64,000 nt of DNA from Paraburkholderia phosphatilytica. GTDB lineage: Bacteria; Pseudomonadota; Gammaproteobacteria; Burkholderiales; Burkholderiaceae. The notes under the pieces are model-generated. The model was not told the DNA's origin. It saw only the letters and a program-made list of their open reading frames with translations, and made no database searches. Made by a program: the position numbers and the translations under genes. The stretch is taken from contig NZ_QQOA01000009.1 in NCBI RefSeq assembly GCF_003443895.1, forward strand, positions 1 to 64,000, in the 5' to 3' direction. Within the stretch, counting starts at the first letter, position 1; every line of letters begins with the position of its first letter. This document shows, piece by piece, positions 12,032 through 20,507 of the stretch.

Positions 12032-12175
12032 TCAACCGCGCTCGCCAGGTTCGCGGGCGCGCACCGGAACGGGTTGCGGCTGCTGCTGGCGGACGAACCG
12101 CAGCAGGTCGCGCGATGCGGCAATGCCGATCAGTCCGAACATCACGGCGATGCCGATCATCAGATGCGTATCCAT
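12032..12175 (-). CDS. Small single-span membrane protein (47 residues)
   Basis: A short frame beginning MDTHLMIGIAVMFGLIGIA: about 15 hydrophobic residues, then a basic amphipathic tail with QQQPQPVPVR. A good ribosome-binding site (GAGAGGAA) lies five bases before the ATG, and the frame is intact to its stop. The reading frame is open further upstream but that extension has no start signal. It ends three bases from the stop of the convergent phosphoesterase gene. No family is recognised; it may be a membrane micro-protein. Confidence 0.55.
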   Translation of the reverse strand: MDTHLMIGIAVMFGLIGIAASRDLLRFVRQQQPQPVPVRAREPGERG

Positions 12176-12344
12176 GGAATTCCTCTCGTTTCCGTTCCGT
12201 CGATTTGCTAACTGCGTGCTAACTGCGTCTGAGTCATACGTTAACAAATCGTCCTTGCCCGAGCGGTAAGCAAGTGTTGCGACGCAACGCCATTCTGTAA
12301 CAGAGCCTCGCAATTTCCAGAGCGCCGCGACAGAGCCCCCGAGT

Positions 12345-13283
12345 TCACTTTCTCGCGTACTGCCGCACTTCGTGCTGGTCGGCCGAGAGCGTTGCGGGCA
12401 GGGTTTCGCGCAGGTATTCGACCCACGTGCGGATTTTCGCGTCGAGATACTGGCGCGACGGATACAACGCGAAGATGCTCATCTCCTGCGACATATATTC
12501 CGGCAGCACCCACACCAGTTCGCCGCTCTTCAGACCGCTGATCGCCGAGTAGATCGGAATCAGGCCGATACCCATGCCCTCGCGCACCGCCACCGCGAGC
12601 GCTTCCGCGACGTTCACCTGAAAAGTGGCCGCGCCGAGTTCGCAGGTATCCTGACCGTTCGGGCCATCGAACGTCCACACGTCCGCCGGGAATACCGGCG
12701 TGACCATCTGCAGGCAGGTGTGCTGCTTCAGGTCGGCCGGAGTTTTCGGCACACCGCGCTGCTCCAGGTACGCGGGCGACGCGCACGCGATGCTGAACGC
12801 GCTGCCGATGCGCTGCGACACGAGCCCCGAATCCGACAGCTGCACCGCGAGCACCAGCGCGACATCGTAGCCCTCGTCGAGCAGGTCCGGCGTGCGATGC
12901 GCGAGCGTCAGCTCGACGCTCACGTCCGGATAACGCTGCTGGTATCCGCCGACGGCCGGCACCACGTAGTGCTGGCCGAAGCTCGTCATCGCGTGCACGC
13001 GCAGGCGGCCGGACGGCCGCGCGTGCGCGTCGCTCGCCTCGGCTTCGGCCTGGTCGACGTACGCGAGGATCTGCTCGCAGCGCTGCAGATAGCGCTCGCC
13101 GGCCTCGGTCAGCGCGATACGGCGCGTGGTGCGGTTGAGCAGCCGCGTGCGCAGATGCGCCTCGAGATCGGACACGGCGCGCGACGCATAGGCGGTCGTC
13201 GTATTCAGGTGCTGCGCCGCGCCCGTGAAGCTGCCCGCTTCGACCACGCGCACGAATACGCGCATGTTTTGCAGGGTATCCAT
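12345..13283 (-). CDS. LysR-family transcriptional regulator (efflux-operon type)
   Basis: 312 residues. The winged helix-turn-helix is at residues 1-62 (MDTLQNMRVFVRVVEAGSF, then HLNTTTAYASRAVSDLEAHL), and the effector-binding domain fills the rest. The ATG chosen has AGAAGGAT eight bases ahead; the frame is open to 13364 but that start has no support. It is divergent from a NodT-FUSC-DUF1656-HlyD efflux operon, the same layout as the AaeR/aae system for aromatic carboxylic acids, so it probably senses the exported compound. An inverted repeat that could be its operator is at 13348-13370. Confidence 0.92.
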   Translation of the reverse strand: MDTLQNMRVFVRVVEAGSFTGAAQHLNTTTAYASRAVSDLEAHLRTRLLNRTTRRIALTEAGERYLQRCEQILAYVDQAEAEASDAHARPSGRLRVHAMTSFGQHYVVPAVGGYQQRYPDVSVELTLAHRTPDLLDEGYDVALVLAVQLSDSGLVSQRIGSAFSIACASPAYLEQRGVPKTPADLKQHTCLQMVTPVFPADVWTFDGPNGQDTCELGAATFQVNVAEALAVAVREGMGIGLIPIYSAISGLKSGELVWVLPEYMSQEMSIFALYPSRQYLDAKIRTWVEYLRETLPATLSADQHEVRQYARK

Positions 13284-13347
13284 GTTTGATCCTTCTGAAG
13301 ACCACCCGATTGTTACACGGATTGCAAGATCGATTAGTTCAGAAGGC

Positions 13348-13402
13348 GTAAGAATCCCTTGCATTCTTACCGGTTATTCGAAAATCCCCCGAAAAATATA
13401 AT
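13348..13402 (+). promoter_or_regulatory. LysR box and promoter of the efflux operon
   Basis: A perfect 8-bp inverted repeat, GTAAGAAT-N7-ATTCTTAC (13348-13370), is followed by a candidate promoter: -35 TTATTC at 13374-13379, 17-base spacer, and a perfect -10 TATAAT at 13397-13402. The repeat abuts a weak -35, the usual place for LysR-type activation. It lies between the regulator and the outer-membrane lipoprotein gene. Confidence 0.65.
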
Positions 13403-13439
13403 TGGCTCCACCACTTCCATCGCCATTTGAGGAGCAATC

Positions 13440-15014
13440 GTGCAGCCGTCGGGGGCAAAACGGACCGTCATCGCAGCCGTCTTTACGATCTCATTGATAA
13501 TCGCGGGCTGCGCCAGCACCGGCGGCGTCGCGCCGCAGACGGACGGCGGCACGAACCCGGCGACGCTCGACGCGGGCGCCGCAATCCGCGCGGCCGATCT
13601 CGACGCGCAATGGCCCGCGAGCGACTGGTGGCACGCGTACGGCGATCCGCAGCTCGACGCGTGGGTCGCCGCCGCGCTCGCGAACAGTCCGACGCTCGCG
13701 ATCGCGCAGGCGCGCGTGCGCAGCGCGCAGTCGCTTGCCGGTGTGGCGCAGGCCGACCTCGCGCCGCAGCTGAAAGGCGATCTGTCGATCGAGCGTCAGC
13801 ACTGGCCCGACAACATCTACTACGGCCCGGGCTCGCTCGCGAACTCGAACACGTGGGACAACACCGGCGCGCTGAGCCTCTCGTATCACCTCGACCTGTG
13901 GGGTCGCGACCGCAACGCGGCGGAGCGCGCGCTCGACGCCGCGCATGCGAGCGCCGCCGATGCGCGCGCCGCGCAGCTCGAACTCGAGACCAACGTGGTG
14001 CGCGCGTACATCCGGCTGTCGATGAACTACGCGCTGCTCGACATCGCGGAGTCGACGCTCGACCAGCAGCGCCAGATCCTCGCGCTCGCCGAACACCGGC
14101 TCAAAGGCGGCCTCGGCACGCAGCTCGAAGTGAGCCAGGCCGACACGCCGATCCCCGAATACGAACGCCAGGTGGAAGCGCTGCAGGAAGCGATCGCGCT
14201 CGGCCAGAACCAGCTCGCGGCGCTCGCGGGCAAGGGTCCTGGCGCGGGCGACGCGATGACGCGGCCGCAGCTGTCGCTCGCCGCGCAGGCGAGCCTGCCG
14301 TCCACGCTGCCCGCCGATCTGCTCGGCCATCGCCCGGACGTGGTCGCGGCGCGCTGGACGGTGGCCGCACAGGCGCGCGGCATCGACGTCGCGAAGGCGA
14401 ACTTCTATCCGAACATCGACCTGCTCGCGTCGCTCGGCGGTTTCGCCGCGGCTGGCCCGCTGTTCCAGTTCCTGCATGCGTCGAACGGCGGCTGGACCGC
14501 GGGCCCGGCGGCGTCGCTGCCGATCTTCGACGGCGGCCGGTTGCGCGCGCAACTGGGCGCGGCGTCGGCGGGCTACGACGTCGCCGTCGGGCAGTACGAC
14601 CAGACCATCGTCAACGCGCTTCACCAGGTATCCGATGACATCGTGAAGCTGCGCTCGCTGTCCACCCAGACAACCGACGCCGAACGCTCGGTGACCGCGG
14701 CACGGCGCAACTATCAGCTCGCGACGGAAGGCTACAAGCGCGGCCTCACCGATTACCTGAACGTGCTCACCGCGCAGTCGCAGTTGCTGAAGTCGCAGGA
14801 AGGCGTCGCGAAGATCCAGGCGGAAAAACTCGCGGTGCACGCGCAGCTCGTCGAGGCGCTGGGCGGCGGTCTCGCCGAACCGTCCGACGGCCCGGCCGAT
14901 GCCGATACGCTGCCCGCGCATGGCCAGCACGGCAAGGCCGCGGCGGGTACACATAGCGCATCGGCTGTCGCCGCCGCGAGCGTGCATACCGCTGCCGCCA
15001 CGGCGCAGCAGTAA
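13440..15014 (+). CDS. NodT-family efflux outer-membrane lipoprotein
   Basis: 524 residues from a GTG with TTGAGGAG seven bases upstream. A lipoprotein signal peptide ends in IIAGC (Cys24). Two outer-membrane efflux (TolC-like) repeats follow, with DLWGRDRNAAERALDA in the first and ANFYPNIDLLASLGGF in the second. It should form the trimeric outer-membrane duct of the tripartite pump encoded by the next three genes. The last 40 residues are a low-complexity Ala/His/Thr tail that is not part of the family fold. Confidence 0.93.
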   Translation: MQPSGAKRTVIAAVFTISLIIAGCASTGGVAPQTDGGTNPATLDAGAAIRAADLDAQWPASDWWHAYGDPQLDAWVAAALANSPTLAIAQARVRSAQSLAGVAQADLAPQLKGDLSIERQHWPDNIYYGPGSLANSNTWDNTGALSLSYHLDLWGRDRNAAERALDAAHASAADARAAQLELETNVVRAYIRLSMNYALLDIAESTLDQQRQILALAEHRLKGGLGTQLEVSQADTPIPEYERQVEALQEAIALGQNQLAALAGKGPGAGDAMTRPQLSLAAQASLPSTLPADLLGHRPDVVAARWTVAAQARGIDVAKANFYPNIDLLASLGGFAAAGPLFQFLHASNGGWTAGPAASLPIFDGGRLRAQLGAASAGYDVAVGQYDQTIVNALHQVSDDIVKLRSLSTQTTDAERSVTAARRNYQLATEGYKRGLTDYLNVLTAQSQLLKSQEGVAKIQAEKLAVHAQLVEALGGGLAEPSDGPADADTLPAHGQHGKAAAGTHSASAVAAASVHTAAATAQQ

Positions 15015-15026
15015 CCGGCGGCCACG

Positions 15027-17264
15027 ATGAGCACTCCAACCTCACGCGCCACGCCGACGTCCCTCTGGCTCGCCGTCCTCGCCGACTGGGCCCGCACCGA
15101 CGGCCTCACGTGGATCTACATGGCGAAGGCGCTGCTCGCCGCGTTCCTCGCGCTCGGCATTGCGATGAAGCTCGAACTGCCGCAGCCGCGCACCGCGATG
15201 ACGACCGTGTTCATCGTGATGCAGCCGCAAAGCGGCATGGTGTTCGCGAAGAGCTTCTACCGGATCTGCGGCACGCTCGTCGGGCTCGTCGTGATGATGG
15301 TGCTGATCGCGCTGTTTGCGCAGCAGCCCGAACTATTCATCGTCGCGACCGCGCTGTGGGTCGGCATCTGCACCGCGGGCGCCGCGCGCAACCGCAACTT
15401 CCGCTCGTACGGTTTCGTGCTCGCGGGCTACACCGCCGCGCTGATCGGCATCCCCGCGTCGCAGCACCCGGATGCCGCGTGGCTGTCGGCGCTGACGCGG
15501 GTCGCCGAAGTGACGCTCGGCATCGTGTGTTCGGGCGCGGTCAGCGCGCTCGTGTTTCCGCGGCACGCCGGCCAGCAGATGCGCACCACGGTACGCGCGC
15601 GCTTCAGCGGGTTCGTCGACTACGTGAGCGCGTCGCTGTCGGGCCGCGTCGACCGCGCGGGGATCGAGGCGACCAACGCGCGCTTCGTCGCCGATATCGT
15701 CGGCTTCGAGGCAGCGCGTAGCGCAGCGCTCTTCGAGGGACCCGAAACGCGCCGCCGCAAAGGGCGTCTCGCGCGGCTGAACGGCGAATTCATGACCGCG
15801 TCGACGCGCTTTCACGCGCTGCATCAGCTGATGAACCGGCTGCACGCAGCGGGCGCGAGCGCCGCCATCGCCGCGCTCGAACCGTATTTTCACGAACTGT
15901 CGCCGCTCCTGAGCAAATCCGGCGAACCGGTGCTCACGGCCGCCGATGCGGTGACCGTGGCCGCGCAGCTCGACACGTGGAAGACCGAACTACCGCGCCG
16001 CATCCGCGCAACGCGCGCCGCGCTTGAGGCCGATCCGGCCGATCCGGCCGCGCCGCTGCTCGACTTCGATACCGGCGCCGAGCTGCTGTACCGCTTCGTC
16101 GACGACATGCATGCGTACGCCGCCACCTACGCGTCGCTCGCGGTGGATACGCACGAACGCGAACGCTGGATCGAGCGCTACCAGCCGAAGACGAACGCGA
16201 TCGCGGCTGGCGTGGCCGGCCTGCGCGCGACGATCGTGATGATCGTGCTCGGCGCATTCTGGATCGCCACCGCATGGCCGAGCGGCACGACGCTGACGCT
16301 GGACGCGGCGGCCGTCTGCGCACTCGCGTCGTCGTCGCCGAATCCGACGCGCACCGCGTTCCAGATGGCGGGCGGCACGCTGCTCGCAACCCTCACCGGC
16401 ATGATCGTGACGTTCGGCGTGTATCCGCACATCGACGGCTTCGCGCTGCTGTGCGTCGTGCTCGCGCCAGCGCTGCTGCTCGGCATCTGGATGACGACGC
16501 GGCCGGCGCTCACGGGCTACGGCGTCGGCTACTGCATCTTCTTCTGCTTCCTCGCCGGTCCGGACAACTTCATGCTGTACAACCCGACGAGCTTCATGAA
16601 CGACGCGCTCGCGCTCGTGCTGTCGATGCTGGTGTCGTCGATCGCGTTCGCGGTGCTGCTGCCGCCCGCCACGCCGTGGCTGCGCGAGCGGCTCCTCACC
16701 GACCTGCGTCGTCAGGTGGTGCTCGCATGCAAGGGGCGCCTGGGCGGCAAGCTGCTCAGCCTGCGCACGCGTTTCGAAAGCGGCGCGCGCGACATGATGT
16801 TCCAGATCGACGCGCTCTCCGCCGATGCGCCGGCCCTGAAGCGCGATACGTTGCGCTGGCTGTTCGCGGTGCTGGAAACCGGCAACGCGCTGATCGATCT
16901 GCGTGGCGAGCTCGCGTCGCTGCCGAACGACCCGCGCTATGCGAAGCACGCACCGTGGCGAACACAGCTGCGCGCGATGCGCGATGCACTCGCCGCGCTG
17001 TTCGATACGCCCGACGCCGCACGCCTGAACGACGCGTTGCAGGCCACCCGCGATGCGATCGACGCCGCGCAAGCCCTGCTCGCGTCGCTGCTGACAAACA
17101 GCACAGCGCAGGGAACCGACGCGCGATCGCGCGACGAACGCCACCGCGTGCAACGCATCCTGAGCCATCTGCATTTCATCCGCACCGCGCTGCTCGATCC
17201 GCAGTCGCCGCTCGGCGCGCTCGCCGCGCGCGGTACATCCGAAGGAGTCGTCCATGCCTCGTGA
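15027..17264 (+). CDS. FUSC-family efflux pump, inner-membrane subunit (AaeB-like)
   Basis: 745 residues. Two blocks of membrane segments (about residues 25-170 and 385-540) flank a large cytoplasmic region, the fusaric-acid-resistance/AaeB pattern. The motif PQPRTAMTTVFIVMQPQSG is in the first block. With its neighbours it would export aromatic carboxylic acids or similar weak acids, driven by the proton gradient. The start is 12 bases after the previous stop; the end overlaps the DUF1656 gene by 11 bases, so the four genes form an operon. Confidence 0.92.
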   Translation: MSTPTSRATPTSLWLAVLADWARTDGLTWIYMAKALLAAFLALGIAMKLELPQPRTAMTTVFIVMQPQSGMVFAKSFYRICGTLVGLVVMMVLIALFAQQPELFIVATALWVGICTAGAARNRNFRSYGFVLAGYTAALIGIPASQHPDAAWLSALTRVAEVTLGIVCSGAVSALVFPRHAGQQMRTTVRARFSGFVDYVSASLSGRVDRAGIEATNARFVADIVGFEAARSAALFEGPETRRRKGRLARLNGEFMTASTRFHALHQLMNRLHAAGASAAIAALEPYFHELSPLLSKSGEPVLTAADAVTVAAQLDTWKTELPRRIRATRAALEADPADPAAPLLDFDTGAELLYRFVDDMHAYAATYASLAVDTHERERWIERYQPKTNAIAAGVAGLRATIVMIVLGAFWIATAWPSGTTLTLDAAAVCALASSSPNPTRTAFQMAGGTLLATLTGMIVTFGVYPHIDGFALLCVVLAPALLLGIWMTTRPALTGYGVGYCIFFCFLAGPDNFMLYNPTSFMNDALALVLSMLVSSIAFAVLLPPATPWLRERLLTDLRRQVVLACKGRLGGKLLSLRTRFESGARDMMFQIDALSADAPALKRDTLRWLFAVLETGNALIDLRGELASLPNDPRYAKHAPWRTQLRAMRDALAALFDTPDAARLNDALQATRDAIDAAQALLASLLTNSTAQGTDARSRDERHRVQRILSHLHFIRTALLDPQSPLGALAARGTSEGVVHAS

Positions 17265-17454
17265 GATCGCCGTCTTCGATGCGTACGTGCCCGCGATCGT
17301 GCTGCTGTTCATCGCCGGCGCGCTGCTGACCTGGGTGCTCGATCGCGTCGTCGCGATGACGGGCCTGTATCGCGTCGTCTGGCATCCGTCGCTGTTCCGC
17401 GCGAGCCTGCTCGTCTGTGTCTGCGGCGCACTGAGCCTCGCCGCCTATCACTAA
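17254..17454 (+). CDS. DUF1656 small membrane protein (AaeX-like)
   Basis: 66 residues with two hydrophobic segments, VPAIVLLFIAGALLTWVLD and ASLLVCVCGALSLAAYH, as in the DUF1656/AaeX family that almost always sits between FUSC and HlyD genes. A GAAGGAG ribosome-binding site lies seven bases ahead, inside the end of the FUSC gene. The role is unproven; it is probably a small accessory subunit of the pump. Confidence 0.9.
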   Translation: MPREIAVFDAYVPAIVLLFIAGALLTWVLDRVVAMTGLYRVVWHPSLFRASLLVCVCGALSLAAYH

Positions 17455-17478
17455 AACTCGCGTTGAGATTTCCGAATC

Positions 17479-18390
17479 ATGACCATCATCCGAAATACCG
17501 TAGGTTTCGTCGCGACGCTCGTCGTGTTCGTCGTGGCCGTGCTGATCGGCCGCGCGCTGTGGGTCCATTACATGGACGACCCCTGGACGCGCGACGGCCG
17601 CGTGCGTGCCGAAGTCGTCAATATCGCGCCGGACGTGTCGGGCTCGGTCGTCGATCTGCCGGTGCACGACAACCAGCTCGTGAAGAAGGGCGACCTGCTG
17701 ATGCAGATCGATCCGTCGCACTACCAGATCGCCGTCGAGCAGGCCGAAGCCGCAGTGGCCGCACGCAAGGCCGAACTGCAGATGCGCCGCGACGATGCCG
17801 CGCGCCGCGCCGACATGGACAGCCTCGTCGTGTCGAAGGAAAGCCGCGATAACGCGTCGCATTCGGCTACCGCTGCCGAGGCGCAGTACCAGCAGGCGTT
17901 TGCCGCGCTCGACGCGGCAAAGCTCAATCTCGAACGCACGCGCGTCGTCGCGCCCACCGACGGTTACGTGACGAACCTGAACGTGTTCCGCGGCGACTAC
18001 GCGACAGCCGGCACGCCGAAGATGGCGGTGATCGACAGCCACTCGTTCTGGGTCTACGGCTATTTCGAGGAAACCAAGCTGCCGCACGTGCAGGTCGGCG
18101 ACAAGGCCGAGATCCGGCTGATGAGCGGCGGCGTGCTGAAGGGCCACGTGGAGAGCATTTCGCGCGGCATCTACGACCGCGACAATCCGCAGTCGCGCGA
18201 ACTGCTCGCCGACGTGAATCCAACCTTCAACTGGGTGCGTCTCGCGCAGCGCGTGCCTGTGCGCATCGATATCGACTCGGTGCCGAACGACGTGACGCTG
18301 TCCGCGGGCACCACGTGTACCGTAGTCGTGCAGCCGGAAACGAAAAGAGCGGCGCAGGCCGCCAGCCGGCCCGCGCCGCTCAGGGGATGA
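17479..18390 (+). CDS. HlyD-family periplasmic adaptor (AaeA-like)
   Basis: 303 residues. One N-terminal membrane anchor (VGFVATLVVFVVAVLIGRAL), then a split lipoyl domain (VRAEVVNIAPDVSGSV and VVAPTDGYVTNLNVFRG) around a short helical hairpin, then a beta-barrel domain. It links the FUSC pump to the NodT duct. The short hairpin and length match AaeA/EmrA-short types. It ends the operon and converges on the chemoreceptor gene 40 bases later. Confidence 0.93.
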   Translation: MTIIRNTVGFVATLVVFVVAVLIGRALWVHYMDDPWTRDGRVRAEVVNIAPDVSGSVVDLPVHDNQLVKKGDLLMQIDPSHYQIAVEQAEAAVAARKAELQMRRDDAARRADMDSLVVSKESRDNASHSATAAEAQYQQAFAALDAAKLNLERTRVVAPTDGYVTNLNVFRGDYATAGTPKMAVIDSHSFWVYGYFEETKLPHVQVGDKAEIRLMSGGVLKGHVESISRGIYDRDNPQSRELLADVNPTFNWVRLAQRVPVRIDIDSVPNDVTLSAGTTCTVVVQPETKRAAQAASRPAPLRG

Positions 18391-18430
18391 GCGGTAGTCG
18401 CGGCTTCGCGCGCACGCGAAGCCGCACGCG

Positions 18431-20104
18431 TCAGTGCAGCACGAACTTGCCGACCATGCGCTTCAGCGACTTCGCCTGATCGTCGAGCGAACGCGCCGCC
18501 GCAGTGGCCTGTTCGACGAGCGCGGCGTTCTGCTGCGTGCCCGCGTCCATCTGCGCGACCGCGTGATTGATTTCCTCGATGCCCGCGCTCTGCTCGGTCG
18601 ACGCAGCCGAGATTTCGCCCATGATGTCGGTCACGCGCTTCACGGCCTTCACGACTTCTTCCATCGTCTTGCCGGCTTCTTCGGCCAGCAGCGAGCCGTT
18701 GCCCACGCGCTCCACCGACGTGCTGATCAGCGACTTGATTTCCTTCGCCGCCGCCGCGCTGCGTTGCGCGAGGCTGCGCACTTCGCCCGCGACCACCGCG
18801 AAGCCGCGGCCGTTCTCGCCCGCGCGCGCCGCTTCCACAGCCGCGTTCAGCGCGAGGATGTTGGTCTGGAATGCGATGCCTTCGATCACGCCGATGATGT
18901 CGCCGATGCTCTTCGCGCTCGCGTTGATCTCCGACATCGTCGACACCACGCGGCCCACCACCGAACCGCCCTTCTCCGCGATCTCCGACGCGTTGTCCGC
19001 GAGCGTGCTCGCCTGCTTCGCGTTGTCCGCATTCTGGCGCACGGTCGAGGTCAGCTCTTCCATGCTCGTCGCGGTGCGTTCGAGCGCCATCGCCTGCTGC
19101 TCGGTGCGCTGCGACAGGTCCAGGTTGCCCATCGAGATTTCACCGGACGCGAGCGCGATCGCATCGGCGCTCGCCGCGATGTCGCCGACCGTGCCCGACA
19201 GATCGCTCTGCATGTCGCGCAGCGCGACCAGCATGCTCGAACGGTCGCTGCGGCCGAGCTTGATCTGGCCCGACAGGTCGCCCGACGCAATGCGGCTCGC
19301 GATCTCCTTCGCGTAGCCAGGCTCGCCGCCGAGCTGCGCGGTCAGGCGTCGCACCACGACCTCGCTGATCACGAACGCGAGCACGATCAGCGCGACGGTC
19401 ATCACGGCGATCATTACGAACGACGAGTGGTAGATGAACGCGGACTGCTCGATCGTCGCCTTCGACGCGACGCCGCGCTGCTGCACGAGCGTATCGATGG
19501 TCTTCTCGAGCTTGCCGGTTTCGACCAGCAGCGACACGTCCTGCATGCCGACCTGCCAGTTCATCTGCGACAGATCGAGCGACTGCGCCTGCACGAGCTT
19601 GACGAAGTCGCGCAGATGGCCGGCCCACGTGTTGATGTCGGCGCTGAACTTCTTTTCCTGCGCGACGGCGGGCGCATCCGACGGATCGATGTACTGCGCG
19701 AGCGTCTTCATCTGCGTCGACAGCAGCGTGAGATTCGTTTCGATGTCGTTGCCGAGGTCGGTGCGCTCTTTCGCGGTGGTCGCGGTGAGCAGCATCTTCT
19801 GCGCGCGGCTCGCGCGCAGCATCGCGGCGCGCGCGTCTTCCGCCGCGAGACTCGCGACGTGGCCCTGATCGTAGATGGACTGCGTCGAGCCGTTCAGACG
19901 GCTGATCTGCGTCAGCGAAAACACGCCGATCGCGAACGTGCCGACCAGCAGCAGCGCGAACGCGAGCCGCAGCATCGTCTTCACGGACATGCCTTTGAGA
20001 TGGATCGCGGGCTTTTTCTTCGACGGCACGCCGCCGCCCGACTGCTCATCGTCCGGCGCGAATGCCGCGCGCGAACGCCTCCCCAATACAACCGCTGCTT
20101 TCAT
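18431..20104 (-). CDS. Methyl-accepting chemotaxis protein
   Basis: 557 residues. First membrane segment at about 45-65, a periplasmic four-helix-type ligand domain of roughly 165 residues, a second segment (MIAVMTVALIVLAFVISEVVV), HAMP, then the long coiled-coil signalling domain with the hairpin tip EGIAFQTNILALNAAVEAAR. It would control CheA through CheW. The C-terminus ends KFVLH and lacks the NWETF-like tether used by CheB/CheR in enteric receptors, although methylation-type helices are present. The N-terminus carries a 40-residue cytoplasmic extension (start ATG with GGGGAAAC ahead). The signal sensed is unknown. Confidence 0.94.
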   Translation of the reverse strand: MKAAVVLGRRSRAAFAPDDEQSGGGVPSKKKPAIHLKGMSVKTMLRLAFALLLVGTFAIGVFSLTQISRLNGSTQSIYDQGHVASLAAEDARAAMLRASRAQKMLLTATTAKERTDLGNDIETNLTLLSTQMKTLAQYIDPSDAPAVAQEKKFSADINTWAGHLRDFVKLVQAQSLDLSQMNWQVGMQDVSLLVETGKLEKTIDTLVQQRGVASKATIEQSAFIYHSSFVMIAVMTVALIVLAFVISEVVVRRLTAQLGGEPGYAKEIASRIASGDLSGQIKLGRSDRSSMLVALRDMQSDLSGTVGDIAASADAIALASGEISMGNLDLSQRTEQQAMALERTATSMEELTSTVRQNADNAKQASTLADNASEIAEKGGSVVGRVVSTMSEINASAKSIGDIIGVIEGIAFQTNILALNAAVEAARAGENGRGFAVVAGEVRSLAQRSAAAAKEIKSLISTSVERVGNGSLLAEEAGKTMEEVVKAVKRVTDIMGEISAASTEQSAGIEEINHAVAQMDAGTQQNAALVEQATAAARSLDDQAKSLKRMVGKFVLH

Positions 20105-20169
20105 GTGGTTTCCCCGCTTGTCGTTCCGCCGAAAAGGTCAGTTCCGGCGCTCCTGCCGATGTCTACGGT

Positions 20170-20197
20170 CTACGGCAGATTTCGCCGCAAGCTTTAA
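20170..20197 (-). promoter_or_regulatory. Candidate sigma-28 (FliA) promoter for the chemoreceptor
   Basis: On the coding strand of the chemoreceptor: TAAAGCTT, 12 bases, GCCGTAGA. The flagellar sigma-28 consensus is TAAAGTTT, 11 bases, GCCGATAA, so the match is 7/8 and 5/8 with one extra spacer base. The 5' leader would be about 60 bases. Chemoreceptor genes are classic sigma-28 targets, which supports it. Confidence 0.4.
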
Positions 20198-20392
20198 CCG
20201 TGTTTTCCGGCTGTTCCGGCGCAAACGATTTCATGGATCGCTGCGCGGCGACGGCTGTTATACCCAGACAAAAATCCGCGCCGCGCTAATCGCTAACCCG
20301 ACTGTTGCGCGATGACAGCGACCGGCTGCGCGCAAACGTTTTCCGAAGACCCTTGCGGCCGGATGGGTGTCCGGATCGCGACAAACCTTGGC

Positions 20393-20421
20393 CTGACAAT
20401 GCGAGTGCGCCAAATTACACT
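20393..20421 (+). promoter_or_regulatory. Candidate sigma-70 promoter for the fsr-like gene
   Basis: CTGACA (20393-20398, 5/6), a 17-base spacer and TACACT (20416-20421, 4/6), about 85 bases ahead of the chosen start. The 400-base gap 20105-20507 between the divergent chemoreceptor and exporter genes holds this, the sigma-28 candidate, and nothing else that I can support. Confidence 0.4.
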
Positions 20422-20507
20422 TTCAATACCCCGGCGGCTGCGACCTGATGCCGCAGCCGGCCCCACCGGTTTCCCGTATCAGCCCAATCAGGCCTCGTGC
20501 CACGCGT

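Noticed and set aside
20448..20507. Upstream ATG of the fsr-like gene as the true start
   Set aside because: The extra 20 residues are proline- and arginine-rich, unlike the family, and the region reads as leader; the ATG at 20508 is preferred although it also lacks a strong ribosome-binding site.
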